This document shows positions 6,433-12,600 of a DNA stretch of 12,600 nucleotides, in pieces. The position numbers were made by a program, and so were the translations under genes. A model generated the notes under the pieces. That model had not been told where the DNA came from. It saw only the letters and a list, made by a program, of their open reading frames with translations, and did not search any database. This DNA is from JAVRLB01 sp049965455 (GTDB taxonomy: Archaea; Thermoplasmatota; Thermoplasmata; Thermoplasmatales; ARK-15): positions 1-12,600 of the forward strand of contig JBMFWH010000040.1 in assembly GCA_049965455.1 (NCBI GenBank), written 5' to 3'. The stretch's first letter is position 1. Every line of letters starts with the position of its first letter.

Positions 6433-7545
6433 TTATTTTTTGATAATGAAAGCTAATATGACCACATCTGCCGCTATAATTATGGCGTATATTAACCAGT
6501 ACGGTAACGTGTAATTGCTGAAATCTATCATGTAGTTTCCATAAGCTCTATAAAACACAGTGTTAAAAGTATCATTAACGCTGCTAAGCCCGGAAGATTG
6601 CATAAGCGTATAGAATTGAGTCAGGTGAGTGCTGTTTCCATCATCAATCCATTCTGTAATCCTGTAAGGAGAAGTAATAAAGAATCCTGTACCATAATCA
6701 TTGCCAGTCCCAACCTCTGCTGTTAAGTCTATTATGCCGTTTACCAGAGTCCCGTTTTTTAATGGAATATCTGTGCCTATCCATGCATGGCCACCCCAGT
6801 TTGTGCCGGAGTATCCAAGCCCGAATTCAAGCCATGCAGGAATGCCCATGGACCTGGCAATGGATACGTATAAAAATGATAGTTCTGCGCAGTCTCCTTC
6901 TTTCTGATTCCATGTCTGCACTGCAGTTATTGGCAGATTTGGGAAATTGTATATTATGTCATATTTAAAATTCTTAACAATATAACTGTATATCGCCATA
7001 AGTATTCCGTATACAGTATTCTGCCCCATTGTAATATTTTTTACCTCGCTATTATTTGCAAAATATGCAGGATCTATAACCTCCAAGTCATTAAACAGGT
7101 ATTCAGGATGATCATACTCGTCTTTTAAGTATTGAGGTATTTGAGATACTGTTCCACTTTCTGCAGGATTAATATAAGTTCTATGGGTATACAGGGTAGC
7201 ATTATACATAATTTGTAACTCAGCACTCTTGTATAGATCCCATGTCCACCAAGTCCTGTTGTATTCATTATTGACAGCATAAGGCAACCCTGATATCTCA
7301 TTAACCGTCACATACTGCGTATTTGAGATATTTCCGGGAATAGAAATGTTCAAAACTGCTTCGCCAGAGCTGACATTCACATAAATGTTCTGATCAATGA
7401 GAGTTTTGGAGTAAGCGGGCAATATTTCAATATTTGTGGATGGTGGATTTGCCAAGATCTCCGATGCTGGTGCAAAAAAGATGAAATTGGCAATTATCAA
7501 AACGGAAACTGCAAAGATCAATCCCGCAACATATTTACTTTTCAT
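6433..7545 (-). CDS. Membrane-anchored transglutaminase-like (cysteine protease fold) protein
   Basis: The 370-aa protein has an N-terminal hydrophobic segment (about 5-25), an Asn-rich extracytoplasmic region with several N-x-S/T sites, a transglutaminase-like core and a C-terminal membrane helix (WLIYAIIIAADVVILAFII) ending in KK. The core shows the catalytic triad Cys219 (EGDCAELS), His253 (GGHAWIG) and Asp273 (IIDLTAE). Transglutaminase-core proteins of prokaryotes are mostly proteases or amidases rather than crosslinkers. The active site is predicted outside the cell, acting on surface or external protein. Its ATG lies inside the end of the PrsW-like gene (11-base overlap), preceded by GGAG in that gene, so the two are expressed together and probably act on the same surface process. 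The substrate is not evident. Confidence 0.8.
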   Translation of the reverse strand: MKSKYVAGLIFAVSVLIIANFIFFAPASEILANPPSTNIEILPAYSKTLIDQNIYVNVSSGEAVLNISIPGNISNTQYVTVNEISGLPYAVNNEYNRTWWTWDLYKSAELQIMYNATLYTHRTYINPAESGTVSQIPQYLKDEYDHPEYLFNDLEVIDPAYFANNSEVKNITMGQNTVYGILMAIYSYIVKNFKYDIIYNFPNLPITAVQTWNQKEGDCAELSFLYVSIARSMGIPAWLEFGLGYSGTNWGGHAWIGTDIPLKNGTLVNGIIDLTAEVGTGNDYGTGFFITSPYRITEWIDDGNSTHLTQFYTLMQSSGLSSVNDTFNTVFYRAYGNYMIDFSNYTLPYWLIYAIIIAADVVILAFIIKK

Positions 7546-8227
7546 AGCTTCTTTTTCTCCATTTTCTTTTTAACTCCTGAGGTAAGGTATCTATTAGTAT
7601 CCTATTATATACTAGATAATAAAACACAGGAATAGCAATGATAAGGCTGATCACCGAATAGTATGGCGGAAAGCCCCATATGTACGGTAGCAATGTAAAA
7701 TTAAAAAGTATTATGATCAAGATGGCATTAAACAGATATTTCATTCTCCTATTTACATATATTCCATATCCTATTATTGCACCTGTGCTGGAATGTATCA
7801 GCGAAAATGCAAAACTCATGATCACAAAATAAAAAGCTATGTAGATGTCAAAAAATATCCTTGAATAGTAATAGGTTAACGCAACAGCCCATATGGCTCC
7901 AATACCCAGCCCAAAAGTCATGCCATTAAAGGTAACGGTATATGTTTTGCTTGTTTTCTTCCTGTTTAGGAATATGAACTTGATGAGCTCTGAAAAAAAG
8001 GCAAATGTTATAATGAATATAAGGGACAGATCAATGTATTTTGAAGAAGAATAAGAAATCAGGAGAAACACTGCTGCAATACCAGTTCCTATAATCAATC
8101 CCAGTACAAGATTGAAAAAGAGAAATTTTTCATCAAAAAAGTTTTCAAACTTATCCCAGATAAAATAGAGTAATACGAATGCTGGAGCAATTCCGATTAT
8201 TGCACTGATTTGAAATATGATATCCAT
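7535..8227 (-). CDS. PrsW-like intramembrane protease family protein, motifs incomplete
   Basis: The 230-aa polytopic protein has about seven hydrophobic segments and a positively charged tail (ELKRKWRKRSYEK). Three features recall the PrsW family of membrane metalloproteases: FFSELIKFIFLNRK (second Glu of the usual EE pair), NGMTFGLGIGAIWAV (the FDGIVYGxxxGLGF region) and LIHSSTGAIIGYGIYV (the His helix). The Glu of the EN motif that normally follows GLGF is missing; the sequence reads WAVALTYYY. The protein may therefore be a divergent or inactive member, and the family call is tentative. It is the first gene of a two-gene operon with the transglutaminase-like protein. The ATG at 8227 is about 20-25 bases after a TATA region, and a conserved upstream element lies at 8268-8292. 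Confidence 0.55.
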   Translation of the reverse strand: MDIIFQISAIIGIAPAFVLLYFIWDKFENFFDEKFLFFNLVLGLIIGTGIAAVFLLISYSSSKYIDLSLIFIITFAFFSELIKFIFLNRKKTSKTYTVTFNGMTFGLGIGAIWAVALTYYYSRIFFDIYIAFYFVIMSFAFSLIHSSTGAIIGYGIYVNRRMKYLFNAILIIILFNFTLLPYIWGFPPYYSVISLIIAIPVFYYLVYNRILIDTLPQELKRKWRKRSYEK

Positions 8228-8239
8228 CTTTCATATGGT

Positions 8240-8253
8240 ATATTTATATTTAC
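8240..8253 (-). promoter_or_regulatory. TATA region of the PrsW-like operon
   Basis: The minus strand reads TAAATATAAATATA, about 20-25 bases before the ATG at 8227. A second AT-rich block follows upstream (8255-8267), so the exact box is uncertain. Confidence 0.4.
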
Positions 8254-8267
8254 TATTTTTATTTTTT

Positions 8268-8292
8268 CGATTGCGTCAACTCTTCGTTGATA
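8268..8292 (-). promoter_or_regulatory. Upstream element, copy 3 (PrsW-like operon)
   Basis: The coding strand reads TATCAACGAAGAGTTGAC, then GCAA, then TCG. The 18-base core is identical to copy 2 at 4202-4219. It ends 40 bases before the ATG at 8227, close to the spacing of copy 1. Function is inferred. Confidence 0.5.
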
Positions 8293-8319
8293 CGTGATTA
8301 TAGTTTAACGATAGAGTAA

Positions 8320-8341
8320 AGTTCTGGGTAATGCCAGAACT
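8320..8341 (+). repeat. Perfect inverted repeat, 8-bp stem, 6-base loop
   Basis: AGTTCTGG (8320-8327) and CCAGAACT (8334-8341) flank GTAATG. It lies upstream of the TATA region at 8361-8374 and has no T-run after it, so an operator is more likely than a terminator. It could also be chance within the decayed start of the GAF gene. Confidence 0.45.
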
Positions 8342-8360
8342 CTACTATATATTCTCTCGA

Positions 8361-8374
8361 AATTTTTAAATATA
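8361..8374 (+). promoter_or_regulatory. TATA box upstream of the GAF fragment and MFS gene
   Basis: CGAAATTTTTAAATATAGG is a strong archaeal TATA-like sequence, centred about 28 bases before the GTG at 8396. It would give a leaderless transcript starting at the GAF fragment and running into the MFS gene. Confidence 0.45.
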
Positions 8375-8395
8375 GGAAACTCATGAATAATAGAT

Positions 8396-8593
8396 GTGCC
8401 TGATGTAAAATCCAATTCTGATTTTATAGCCTGTTTCGTTTCAACTGAATCGGAGCTGGTTGTACCAATACGTAAAAATGGCAAAGTGATAGGAGAGATA
8501 GACATTGATTCAGATACTAAAAACGCTTTTGACAGATCAGATGAACAGTTTATATCAGTCATCGCAGAGATAATAGCATCAAAAAAATTTTAA
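8396..8593 (+). pseudogene. GAF domain (free Met-R-sulfoxide reductase-like), C-terminal half only
   Basis: From GTG 8396 the frame encodes 65 aa: PDVKSNSDFIAC, STESELVVPIRKNGK, VIGEIDIDSDTKNAFDRSD, then a helix ending ASKKF. This is the second half of a GAF domain of the free methionine-R-sulfoxide reductase (fRMsr/YebR) type, including the Cys of the IAC motif that belongs to the active site there. A full protein is about 150 aa; the first half is missing. The same frame continues upstream to 8315 but is broken by TGA at 8384-8386, and that stretch is not clearly GAF-like. Yet a good TATA box fits leaderless initiation at exactly this GTG, so the fragment may still be translated. It ends nine bases before the MFS start. 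It could be a decayed gene kept as a leader, or a small functional protein. Confidence 0.6.
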
Positions 8594-8602
8594 AGTGAAA
8601 AT

Positions 8603-9856
8603 ATGCTATCCTCAAAGTCTACAAGTTATTCCAATAAACCGGAACAATATCAGTGGACTGCCCTAGTACTTATCACAATATCTGTACTGATGTCAATGAG
8701 TTTATGGTTCAGCGCCACGGCAATTATTCCCATGATCAAAACAGAGTGGGGTCTAAGCTCCCTTGAAACTGTCTTTATTACTTTGTCCCTTCAACTTGGA
8801 TTTGTTGTCGGGACTCTTATAAGTGCCACTTTTGCAATACCGGATTCTGTCAACTCAAGGCTGTTATTTGCAATAGCGTCTATGCTAGGCGCATTTTTTA
8901 ATATCTTGTACTTGTTTTATGGCCACATTTTCAGCATGGGCATATTTTTAAGGTTTTTGACGGGCATGGCTCTTGCAGGAGTTTACCCTGTAGCAGTACA
9001 GCTGGTTTCAAGCTGGTTTCCCAACAGAAGGGGACTAGCGGTCGGGGCCGTGATTGCAGGATTAACAGTTGGCTCTGCAGTTCCAGAGTTTATACTTTCT
9101 TTTAATCTAGTTTATTCATGGGAAAATGTTCTAGAAGGATCTTCTATCCTGGCTTTTATTTCAGCATTAATCATATTATTTGTATTAAAAGATAACTCGC
9201 TAAAAACAAAAAAGTCAAACTTTAGCTGGAGTCTGGTAAGGGAAGTAGTCAATGATAAGCCTACCATGCTGGCAAACGTTGGCTATTTTGGGCATATGTG
9301 GGAACTTTATGCGATGTGGACTTGGATTCCTCTGTTTTTATCCGCTTCATTGTTATCATATTCCACTTTAAAATACTATAATTTTACGGTTGAAATATTA
9401 TCTTTCTCTGTGATAGGCATTGCAGGATTATTCGGGGCACTGTTCGGAGGTCTTGTTGCAGATCGGATCGGCAGAACCTTATCTACTTCAATCTACCTTT
9501 CGGTTAGTGGCTTTTGCGCTATCTTCATCGGGTTCACGTTTAGGGCGATCCCTATTGCTACCGTTACGATTGCTTTGATATGGGGTGCGGCTGTCATAGC
9601 AGATTCAGCACAGTTTTCCACAGCGGTAACAGAACTTAATCCTGTGTATAGAACTGGAAGTGCGCTAACATTTCAGATATCCATAGGATTTTTAGTGACC
9701 ATATTCTCAATATATCTAGTTGAGTTTCTTCAGTCAATGATTGGGTGGCAGTGGAGTTTTGATATATTGGCAATAGGCCCGGTTATCGGAATCATTTCGA
9801 TGTTAAAGCTCAGGAGAATGCCAGAATCACTGAAAATGGCTCATGGAAGGAGATAA
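8603..9856 (+). CDS. MFS transporter, 12 membrane segments
   Basis: The 417-aa protein has about 12 hydrophobic helices and Major Facilitator marks: LRFLTGMALAGVYPVAVQLV (the R-x-x-x-G helix 4 region), RRGLAVGAVIAGLTVGSAVP (helix 5) and GLVADRIGRT (the GxxxDRxGRR loop) after helix 8. The stretch GYFGHMWELYAMWTW at the start of the second half is typical of a subgroup of anion- or small-solute MFS proteins, but no substrate can be named. It acts in the cytoplasmic membrane, driven by ion gradients in most family members. Start: ATG 8603 has AAGTGA a few bases upstream, a weak ribosome site, and no promoter of its own, so it is probably cotranscribed with the GAF fragment. It is followed by 60 bases before the GNAT gene. 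Confidence 0.85.
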   Translation: MLSSKSTSYSNKPEQYQWTALVLITISVLMSMSLWFSATAIIPMIKTEWGLSSLETVFITLSLQLGFVVGTLISATFAIPDSVNSRLLFAIASMLGAFFNILYLFYGHIFSMGIFLRFLTGMALAGVYPVAVQLVSSWFPNRRGLAVGAVIAGLTVGSAVPEFILSFNLVYSWENVLEGSSILAFISALIILFVLKDNSLKTKKSNFSWSLVREVVNDKPTMLANVGYFGHMWELYAMWTWIPLFLSASLLSYSTLKYYNFTVEILSFSVIGIAGLFGALFGGLVADRIGRTLSTSIYLSVSGFCAIFIGFTFRAIPIATVTIALIWGAAVIADSAQFSTAVTELNPVYRTGSALTFQISIGFLVTIFSIYLVEFLQSMIGWQWSFDILAIGPVIGIISMLKLRRMPESLKMAHGRR

Positions 9857-9881
9857 ACTGAGACAGAGAGCCGAACTGAAG

Positions 9882-9895
9882 AAATATTTTAATAT
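9882..9895 (+). promoter_or_regulatory. TATA box of the GNAT gene
   Basis: AAATATTTTAATAT is centred about 28 bases before the ATG at 9917, consistent with a leaderless transcript and with a unit separate from the MFS gene. Confidence 0.45.
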
Positions 9896-9916
9896 CTACA
9901 TAGACTATCTATTTTC

Positions 9917-10438
9917 ATGAAGCCCGTTATAAGACTGGTTAAATGGGAAGATTTTCAAGACATTATAGAAAACTATTACAGCTACTATGAAGAGTTTAAG
10001 ACTGATTCTAGCATAGGACTAGTATTTCATAATAGCATGCCAGACATTAATTCGGAGATCGTATGGTTTTCGAACATGATAGCTTCGCAGAACAGAGGTG
10101 AAGCGATTGCAGTTGTGGCAGAATATTCAGGAAAGGTTGTGGGGTTATGCGATGTTTATAGCAAGAGACCTAATTCAGAAGTTTCTCACATTGGCACCTT
10201 GGGAATTAGCGTTAAAAAAGAGTACCGGCATATGGGTATCGGAACGCTTTTGATGAAAAAGGCGATAAAACTTTCAAAAGGCAAGTTTGACGTTCTAGTT
10301 TTGGATGTGTTTGACACTAACAGCATAGCCATTCATTTGTACGAGAAGCTGGGGTTCAAAAAATATGCATATTTATCCAGGGGAATTAAGAGAAAAGGAG
10401 AATACATAGGCACATTCTCCATGTTTTTAGACCTCTGA
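9917..10438 (+). CDS. GNAT-family N-acetyltransferase
   Basis: The 173-aa protein is a GCN5-related acetyltransferase. Motif A is LGISVKKEYRHMGIGTLLMKKAI with the acetyl-CoA pyrophosphate loop R104-H-M-G-I-G109. Motif B follows as VLVLDVFDTNSIAIHLYEKLGFKKYAYL, close to the RimI/RimL and small-molecule acetyltransferase consensus (N-x-x-A-x-x-L-Y-x-x-x-GF). The final GEYIGTFSMFLDL also matches this group. The acceptor (protein N-terminus, amino acid or other amine) cannot be told. It is cytoplasmic. It stands as its own unit between the MFS and thiolase genes, with a promoter on each side. Confidence 0.85.
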   Translation: MKPVIRLVKWEDFQDIIENYYSYYEEFKTDSSIGLVFHNSMPDINSEIVWFSNMIASQNRGEAIAVVAEYSGKVVGLCDVYSKRPNSEVSHIGTLGISVKKEYRHMGIGTLLMKKAIKLSKGKFDVLVLDVFDTNSIAIHLYEKLGFKKYAYLSRGIKRKGEYIGTFSMFLDL

Positions 10439-10462
10439 ACTTCGAGAGTCATAATCTGACAA

Positions 10463-10477
10463 AAAGTTAATATATCG
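10463..10477 (+). promoter_or_regulatory. TATA region of the thiolase operon
   Basis: AAAGTTAATATATCG is centred about 35 bases before the ATG at 10506. A second AT-rich stretch (10480-10493) lies nearer, so the true box and the leader length are uncertain. Confidence 0.4.
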
Positions 10478-10505
10478 AATTAATTATTTTAAACTGGTAA
10501 TTTCT

Positions 10506-11675
10506 ATGAATAAAGTTGCAATTGTAGGTATAGGCCATTCAAAGTTTGGTAAAAGGATGGATGTGAACATCAACGAACTGGCCTGGGAATCTGTAAAAAA
10601 AGCACTTTTGGACGCAGGGATGGACCAGAAAGACATTGAGTTTTACAGTGTTGGAAACCTTGGCTTTTGGAGCGAGGAATTGTTACCGGCAGTTACGGTC
10701 GGTGAGTATTGCGGCTTAAGTGCCGGTACGTTAAAGACCGAGGCTGCCTGTGCATCCGGTAGCGCTGCAATTAAGGTTGCGTATGACAGTGTTGCCTCTG
10801 GAAACACAGACATTGCGATGGCTATGGGGATAGAAAAAATGTACGATTCTCCAAATCCCACTATAATAGAACTGATCGGGAGAGCAGGCAACTATTTCTG
10901 GGAATTTGAAAATTTTGGATTAACTTTTCCAGGCTATTATGCATTATACGCTACGAGATATATGCATGAATATGGAGCTACCGAAGAGGATCTTTGCCGA
11001 GCATCAATCAAGGCGCATCATTATGGGGCTCTTAACCCTTACGCTCAGTTTCAGAAAGAGATCACGATGGAAGATTGTTTAAAAGCCAGATATGTAGCCT
11101 GGCCTCTAAAATTATTTGATGCCTCACCCATCACTGACGGTTCTGCTTCAATAATTCTGGCCAATGCCGAGATAGCAAAAAAGTTCACGGATACACCCAT
11201 ATACATAGATGCTCAGGGAACTGCAACAGGCTCTGCAAATCTTAGCAAAAGAGAAAATTTCCTAGGATTGAACGCTAGCAGGGTAGCTGCTAGTATCGCG
11301 TATAAAAAGGCCAAGATTACAGATCCGAAACACGCGTTTGATCTCTTTGAAGTTCATGATTGCTTTTCCATTGCAGAAATACTTGCTTATGAAGACCTAA
11401 ATATTGCGGAAAAAGGTAAGGCCATAGATTTGTTAAGGGACATGCAAACATATCATGATGGGAAGTTTCCCACAAATCTCGACGGTGGCTTGAAGGCGAA
11501 AGGGCATCCTATAGGAGCTACGGGAGTAAGCATGGCGGTCGAGATAACAAAACAGCTCAGAAACGAGGCAGAGAAGAACAGGCAGGCAACGATCAGGCAT
11601 GGCCGGGCACTGGCGCATAATGTAGGCGGGACAGGGCACTACGCATACGTAACAATTTACTCAAGAGGTGATTAA
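10506..11675 (+). CDS. Archaeal thiolase (acetyl-CoA C-acetyltransferase type)
   Basis: The 389-aa protein is a thiolase-fold enzyme of the archaeal/SCP2-like type. Catalytic Cys82 lies in EAACASGSAAIKVAYDSV, His284 in FEVHDCFS, and His334 in GGLKAKGHPIGATG. Near the C-terminus HNVGGTGHY replaces the Cys-x-GGG motif of classical bacterial thiolases, as is usual in archaeal homologues. Archaeal enzymes of this type condense two acetyl-CoA to acetoacetyl-CoA for the mevalonate pathway and form a complex with HMG-CoA synthase and a DUF35 protein. The DUF35 gene follows after two bases, but no HMG-CoA synthase gene is visible here, so a role in other acyl-CoA chemistry remains possible. It is cytoplasmic. 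Confidence 0.87.
   Translation: MNKVAIVGIGHSKFGKRMDVNINELAWESVKKALLDAGMDQKDIEFYSVGNLGFWSEELLPAVTVGEYCGLSAGTLKTEAACASGSAAIKVAYDSVASGNTDIAMAMGIEKMYDSPNPTIIELIGRAGNYFWEFENFGLTFPGYYALYATRYMHEYGATEEDLCRASIKAHHYGALNPYAQFQKEITMEDCLKARYVAWPLKLFDASPITDGSASIILANAEIAKKFTDTPIYIDAQGTATGSANLSKRENFLGLNASRVAASIAYKKAKITDPKHAFDLFEVHDCFSIAEILAYEDLNIAEKGKAIDLLRDMQTYHDGKFPTNLDGGLKAKGHPIGATGVSMAVEITKQLRNEAEKNRQATIRHGRALAHNVGGTGHYAYVTIYSRGD
11665..11672 (+). promoter_or_regulatory. Ribosome binding site of the DUF35 gene
   Basis: GAGGTGAT pairs fully with the archaeal 16S 3' end (AUCACCUC), five bases before ATG 11678. It decides the start and contrasts with the leaderless first genes of the window. Confidence 0.75.
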
Positions 11676-11677
11676 AT

Positions 11678-12109
11678 ATGGATTATCCATTGTTTTTAGA
11701 TAAACGCAAACTGGAACTAAAATATCAGATCCCAATAAAGAACATAGAACCTTTTTTTAAAGGGCTGGAACAGAATAAGATCATGGGCACCCGATGCAGG
11801 GATTGTAACACTTTATATTTTCCACCGCAGGTAGACTGCCCATCATGTAAGACCAGTAATATGGAATGGACAGAACTCAAGGAAGATGCGATACTTGATA
11901 CTTACACTATCATAAATGTCAAGCCGACATCATTTGAGGGATTTCCAGAGTACATAGTTGCTATTGGGCAGCTGGAAGAAGGTTTGAAGGTATTGGCTTG
12001 GTTGAATATCAAAGACCGCAAGGATATAAAGATAGGCATGAAACTGAGACTGAAAGTCGTGAAGAGAGAAGAAAATAACTTGACTTACGAATTTTTTAAG
12101 AGTGAATAA
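11678..12109 (+). CDS. DUF35 (zinc ribbon + OB-fold) acyl-CoA-binding partner of thiolase
   Basis: The 143-aa protein has an N-terminal helix, a rubredoxin-like zinc ribbon with Cys40, Cys43, Cys54 and Cys57 (CRDC and CPSC), and an OB-fold half (YTIINVKPTSFEGFPEYIVAIGQLEEG). This is the DUF35 family, whose members bind CoA esters; in the archaeal thiolase/HMG-CoA synthase complex this protein bridges the two enzymes and shares the CoA site. The start is well fixed: GAGGTGAT (11665-11672), a full anti-16S match, lies five bases before the ATG, inside the end of the thiolase gene. The two genes are thus translationally linked and probably form a stable complex. Length is normal. It is followed closely by a TATA-like TTATAAAT and then an IS605 remnant. 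Confidence 0.88.
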   Translation: MDYPLFLDKRKLELKYQIPIKNIEPFFKGLEQNKIMGTRCRDCNTLYFPPQVDCPSCKTSNMEWTELKEDAILDTYTIINVKPTSFEGFPEYIVAIGQLEEGLKVLAWLNIKDRKDIKIGMKLRLKVVKREENNLTYEFFKSE

Positions 12110-12144
12110 GCTTATAAATCAAAATACGTATGTGAGATACATGT

Positions 12145-12412
12145 GTGACCTCCTCCCCCAGCTATCGCAGGGGGATTCCCGTTTCAGTGACCTGATTTAC
12201 CCTTTCGGGTATTGATCTGATCTCCACGAGCGTCAATTCGGGAGTGCCCCGCCCTACATTTATGTGGTCTTCAATTTTCTCCATGCCTTTTCTCTCTATG
12301 TTGATTGCAGTATTGACATCCCTGTCAATGGTCAGACCACACATATTGCAGTGGTATATACGATCTGAAAGTTTCAGATCATTCTTTATGTTACCACAGC
12401 CTGAGTTTTTAT
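12145..12412 (-). pseudogene. tnpB: Decayed IS605-family tnpB, C-terminal end with right-end hairpin
   Basis: Reading the minus strand from about 12412 gives SGCGNIKNDLKLSD, YHCNMCGLTIDRDVNTAINI, NVGRGTPELTLVEI and ETGIPLR, ending at 12162. This is the zinc ribbon and RuvC-III region (DRDVNTAIN) of TnpB. The first zinc Cys pair is incomplete, and upstream the frame meets TGA near 12419, so the rest of the gene is lost or rearranged. The stop codon sits within a hairpin (CCCCC at 12155-12159 with GGGGG at 12170-12174, and GC-TATC-GC inside), followed on the minus strand by AGGAGGTCAC as the likely element end near 12145. It is a remnant, not an active element. Its orientation is opposite to the element at the left edge. 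Confidence 0.8.
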
Positions 12413-12529
12413 TTTGTCATAATAATATTTTTGTCTCCATTCTATATCGCTCAACAGCTTCTGTGCTTTTTGATCATCATGAGCATTAAATATCCATTTT
12501 AAAAACTCAGGATTCCATCCTTCTATAGT
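12386..12529 (-). other. Unexplained open stretch, no start codon
   Basis: A minus-strand frame of 47 codons between stops reads EGWNPEFLKWIFNAHDDQ, then KAQKLLSDIEWRQKYYYDKI, and ends at TAA 12386-12388. It has the look of coding sequence (amphipathic helices, Trp and Tyr-rich) but no ATG, and it overlaps the broken end of the tnpB remnant. I do not recognise it. It may be a displaced piece of another gene. The rest of 12413-12541 is otherwise featureless. Confidence 0.3.
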
Positions 12530-12541
12530 TTAAGGCATGTA

Positions 12542-12555
12542 TTTTTATACTTTAA
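12542..12555 (+). promoter_or_regulatory. TATA box of the gene starting at 12571
   Basis: TTTTTATACTTTAA is centred about 24 bases before the ATG at 12571, as for other leaderless starts in this window. Confidence 0.4.
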
Positions 12556-12570
12556 TGATATAACACATTT

Positions 12571-12600
12571 ATGACAAGGAAAAGAACATGGGAGGTAACG
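12571..12600 (+). CDS. Start of an unidentified gene, cut by the window edge
   Basis: The frame opens with MTRKRTWEVT and runs off the end. The only support is a well-placed TATA box and a clean ATG. Ten residues are too few to name a product; the N-terminus does not look like HMG-CoA synthase. Confidence 0.35.
   Translation, partial: MTRKRTWEVT

Noticed and set aside
6701..6968. Two plus-strand frames of 68 aa
   Set aside because: They are antisense to the transglutaminase-like core with its intact triad.
8305..8562. Minus-strand 85-aa frame
   Set aside because: It is antisense to the GAF fragment, which has recognisable domain sequence.
12244..12489. Plus-strand 81-aa frame
   Set aside because: It is antisense to the tnpB zinc-ribbon remnant and has no features of its own.
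1..12600. CRISPR array or rRNA
   Set aside because: No regularly spaced repeats and no rRNA-like sequence were seen on either strand; the three-copy element is dispersed and promoter-linked.

Overview
The window looks like a piece of a Thermoplasmata (Thermoplasmatales-like) archaeal chromosome. The support is AT-rich DNA, TATA-type promoters lying about 25 bases before start codons (leaderless transcription), strong GAGGTGAT-type ribosome sites on genes inside operons, archaeal TruA, an archaeal thiolase plus DUF35 pair, KaiC-like ATPases and a Hef/XPF-type repair nuclease remnant. This placement is an inference from gene content; no species is claimed.

Layout. Positions 1-76 are the right end of an IS200/IS605-family element (end of tnpB plus terminal hairpin). 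It abuts 77-355, the C-terminal remnant of a Hef/XPF-like nuclease gene that also carries a frameshift. Positions 361-4026 hold four minus-strand genes: two tandem KaiC-like ATPases (the upstream one with a degenerate P-loop), a deaminase-type amidohydrolase, and a C69-type dipeptidase with its own promoter. A divergent intergenic region leads to tRNA-Cys(GCA) at 4277-4349. truA (4567-5334, minus) is divergent from an unrecognised 329-353 aa protein (plus). Convergent to that protein is a two-gene operon: a PrsW-like membrane protein followed by a membrane-anchored transglutaminase-like protein. From 8396 on the plus strand come a GAF/fRMsr fragment, an MFS transporter, a GNAT acetyltransferase, and a translationally linked thiolase plus DUF35 zinc-ribbon/OB protein. 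The right edge (12145-12570) is a decayed second IS605-type tnpB and an unexplained frame, followed by the start of another gene at 12571.

How they fit together. The thiolase and DUF35 proteins are the pair known in archaea to work with HMG-CoA synthase in the mevalonate pathway, but no synthase gene is in view. The PrsW-like and transglutaminase-like proteins are probably a cell-surface pair. The most interesting non-gene signal is a directional element, TCAACGAARARTTGAC followed four bases later by TCG. It occurs three times, each time just upstream of a TATA region and in the same orientation relative to the gene: the KaiC-like operon, tRNA-Cys, and the PrsW-like operon.
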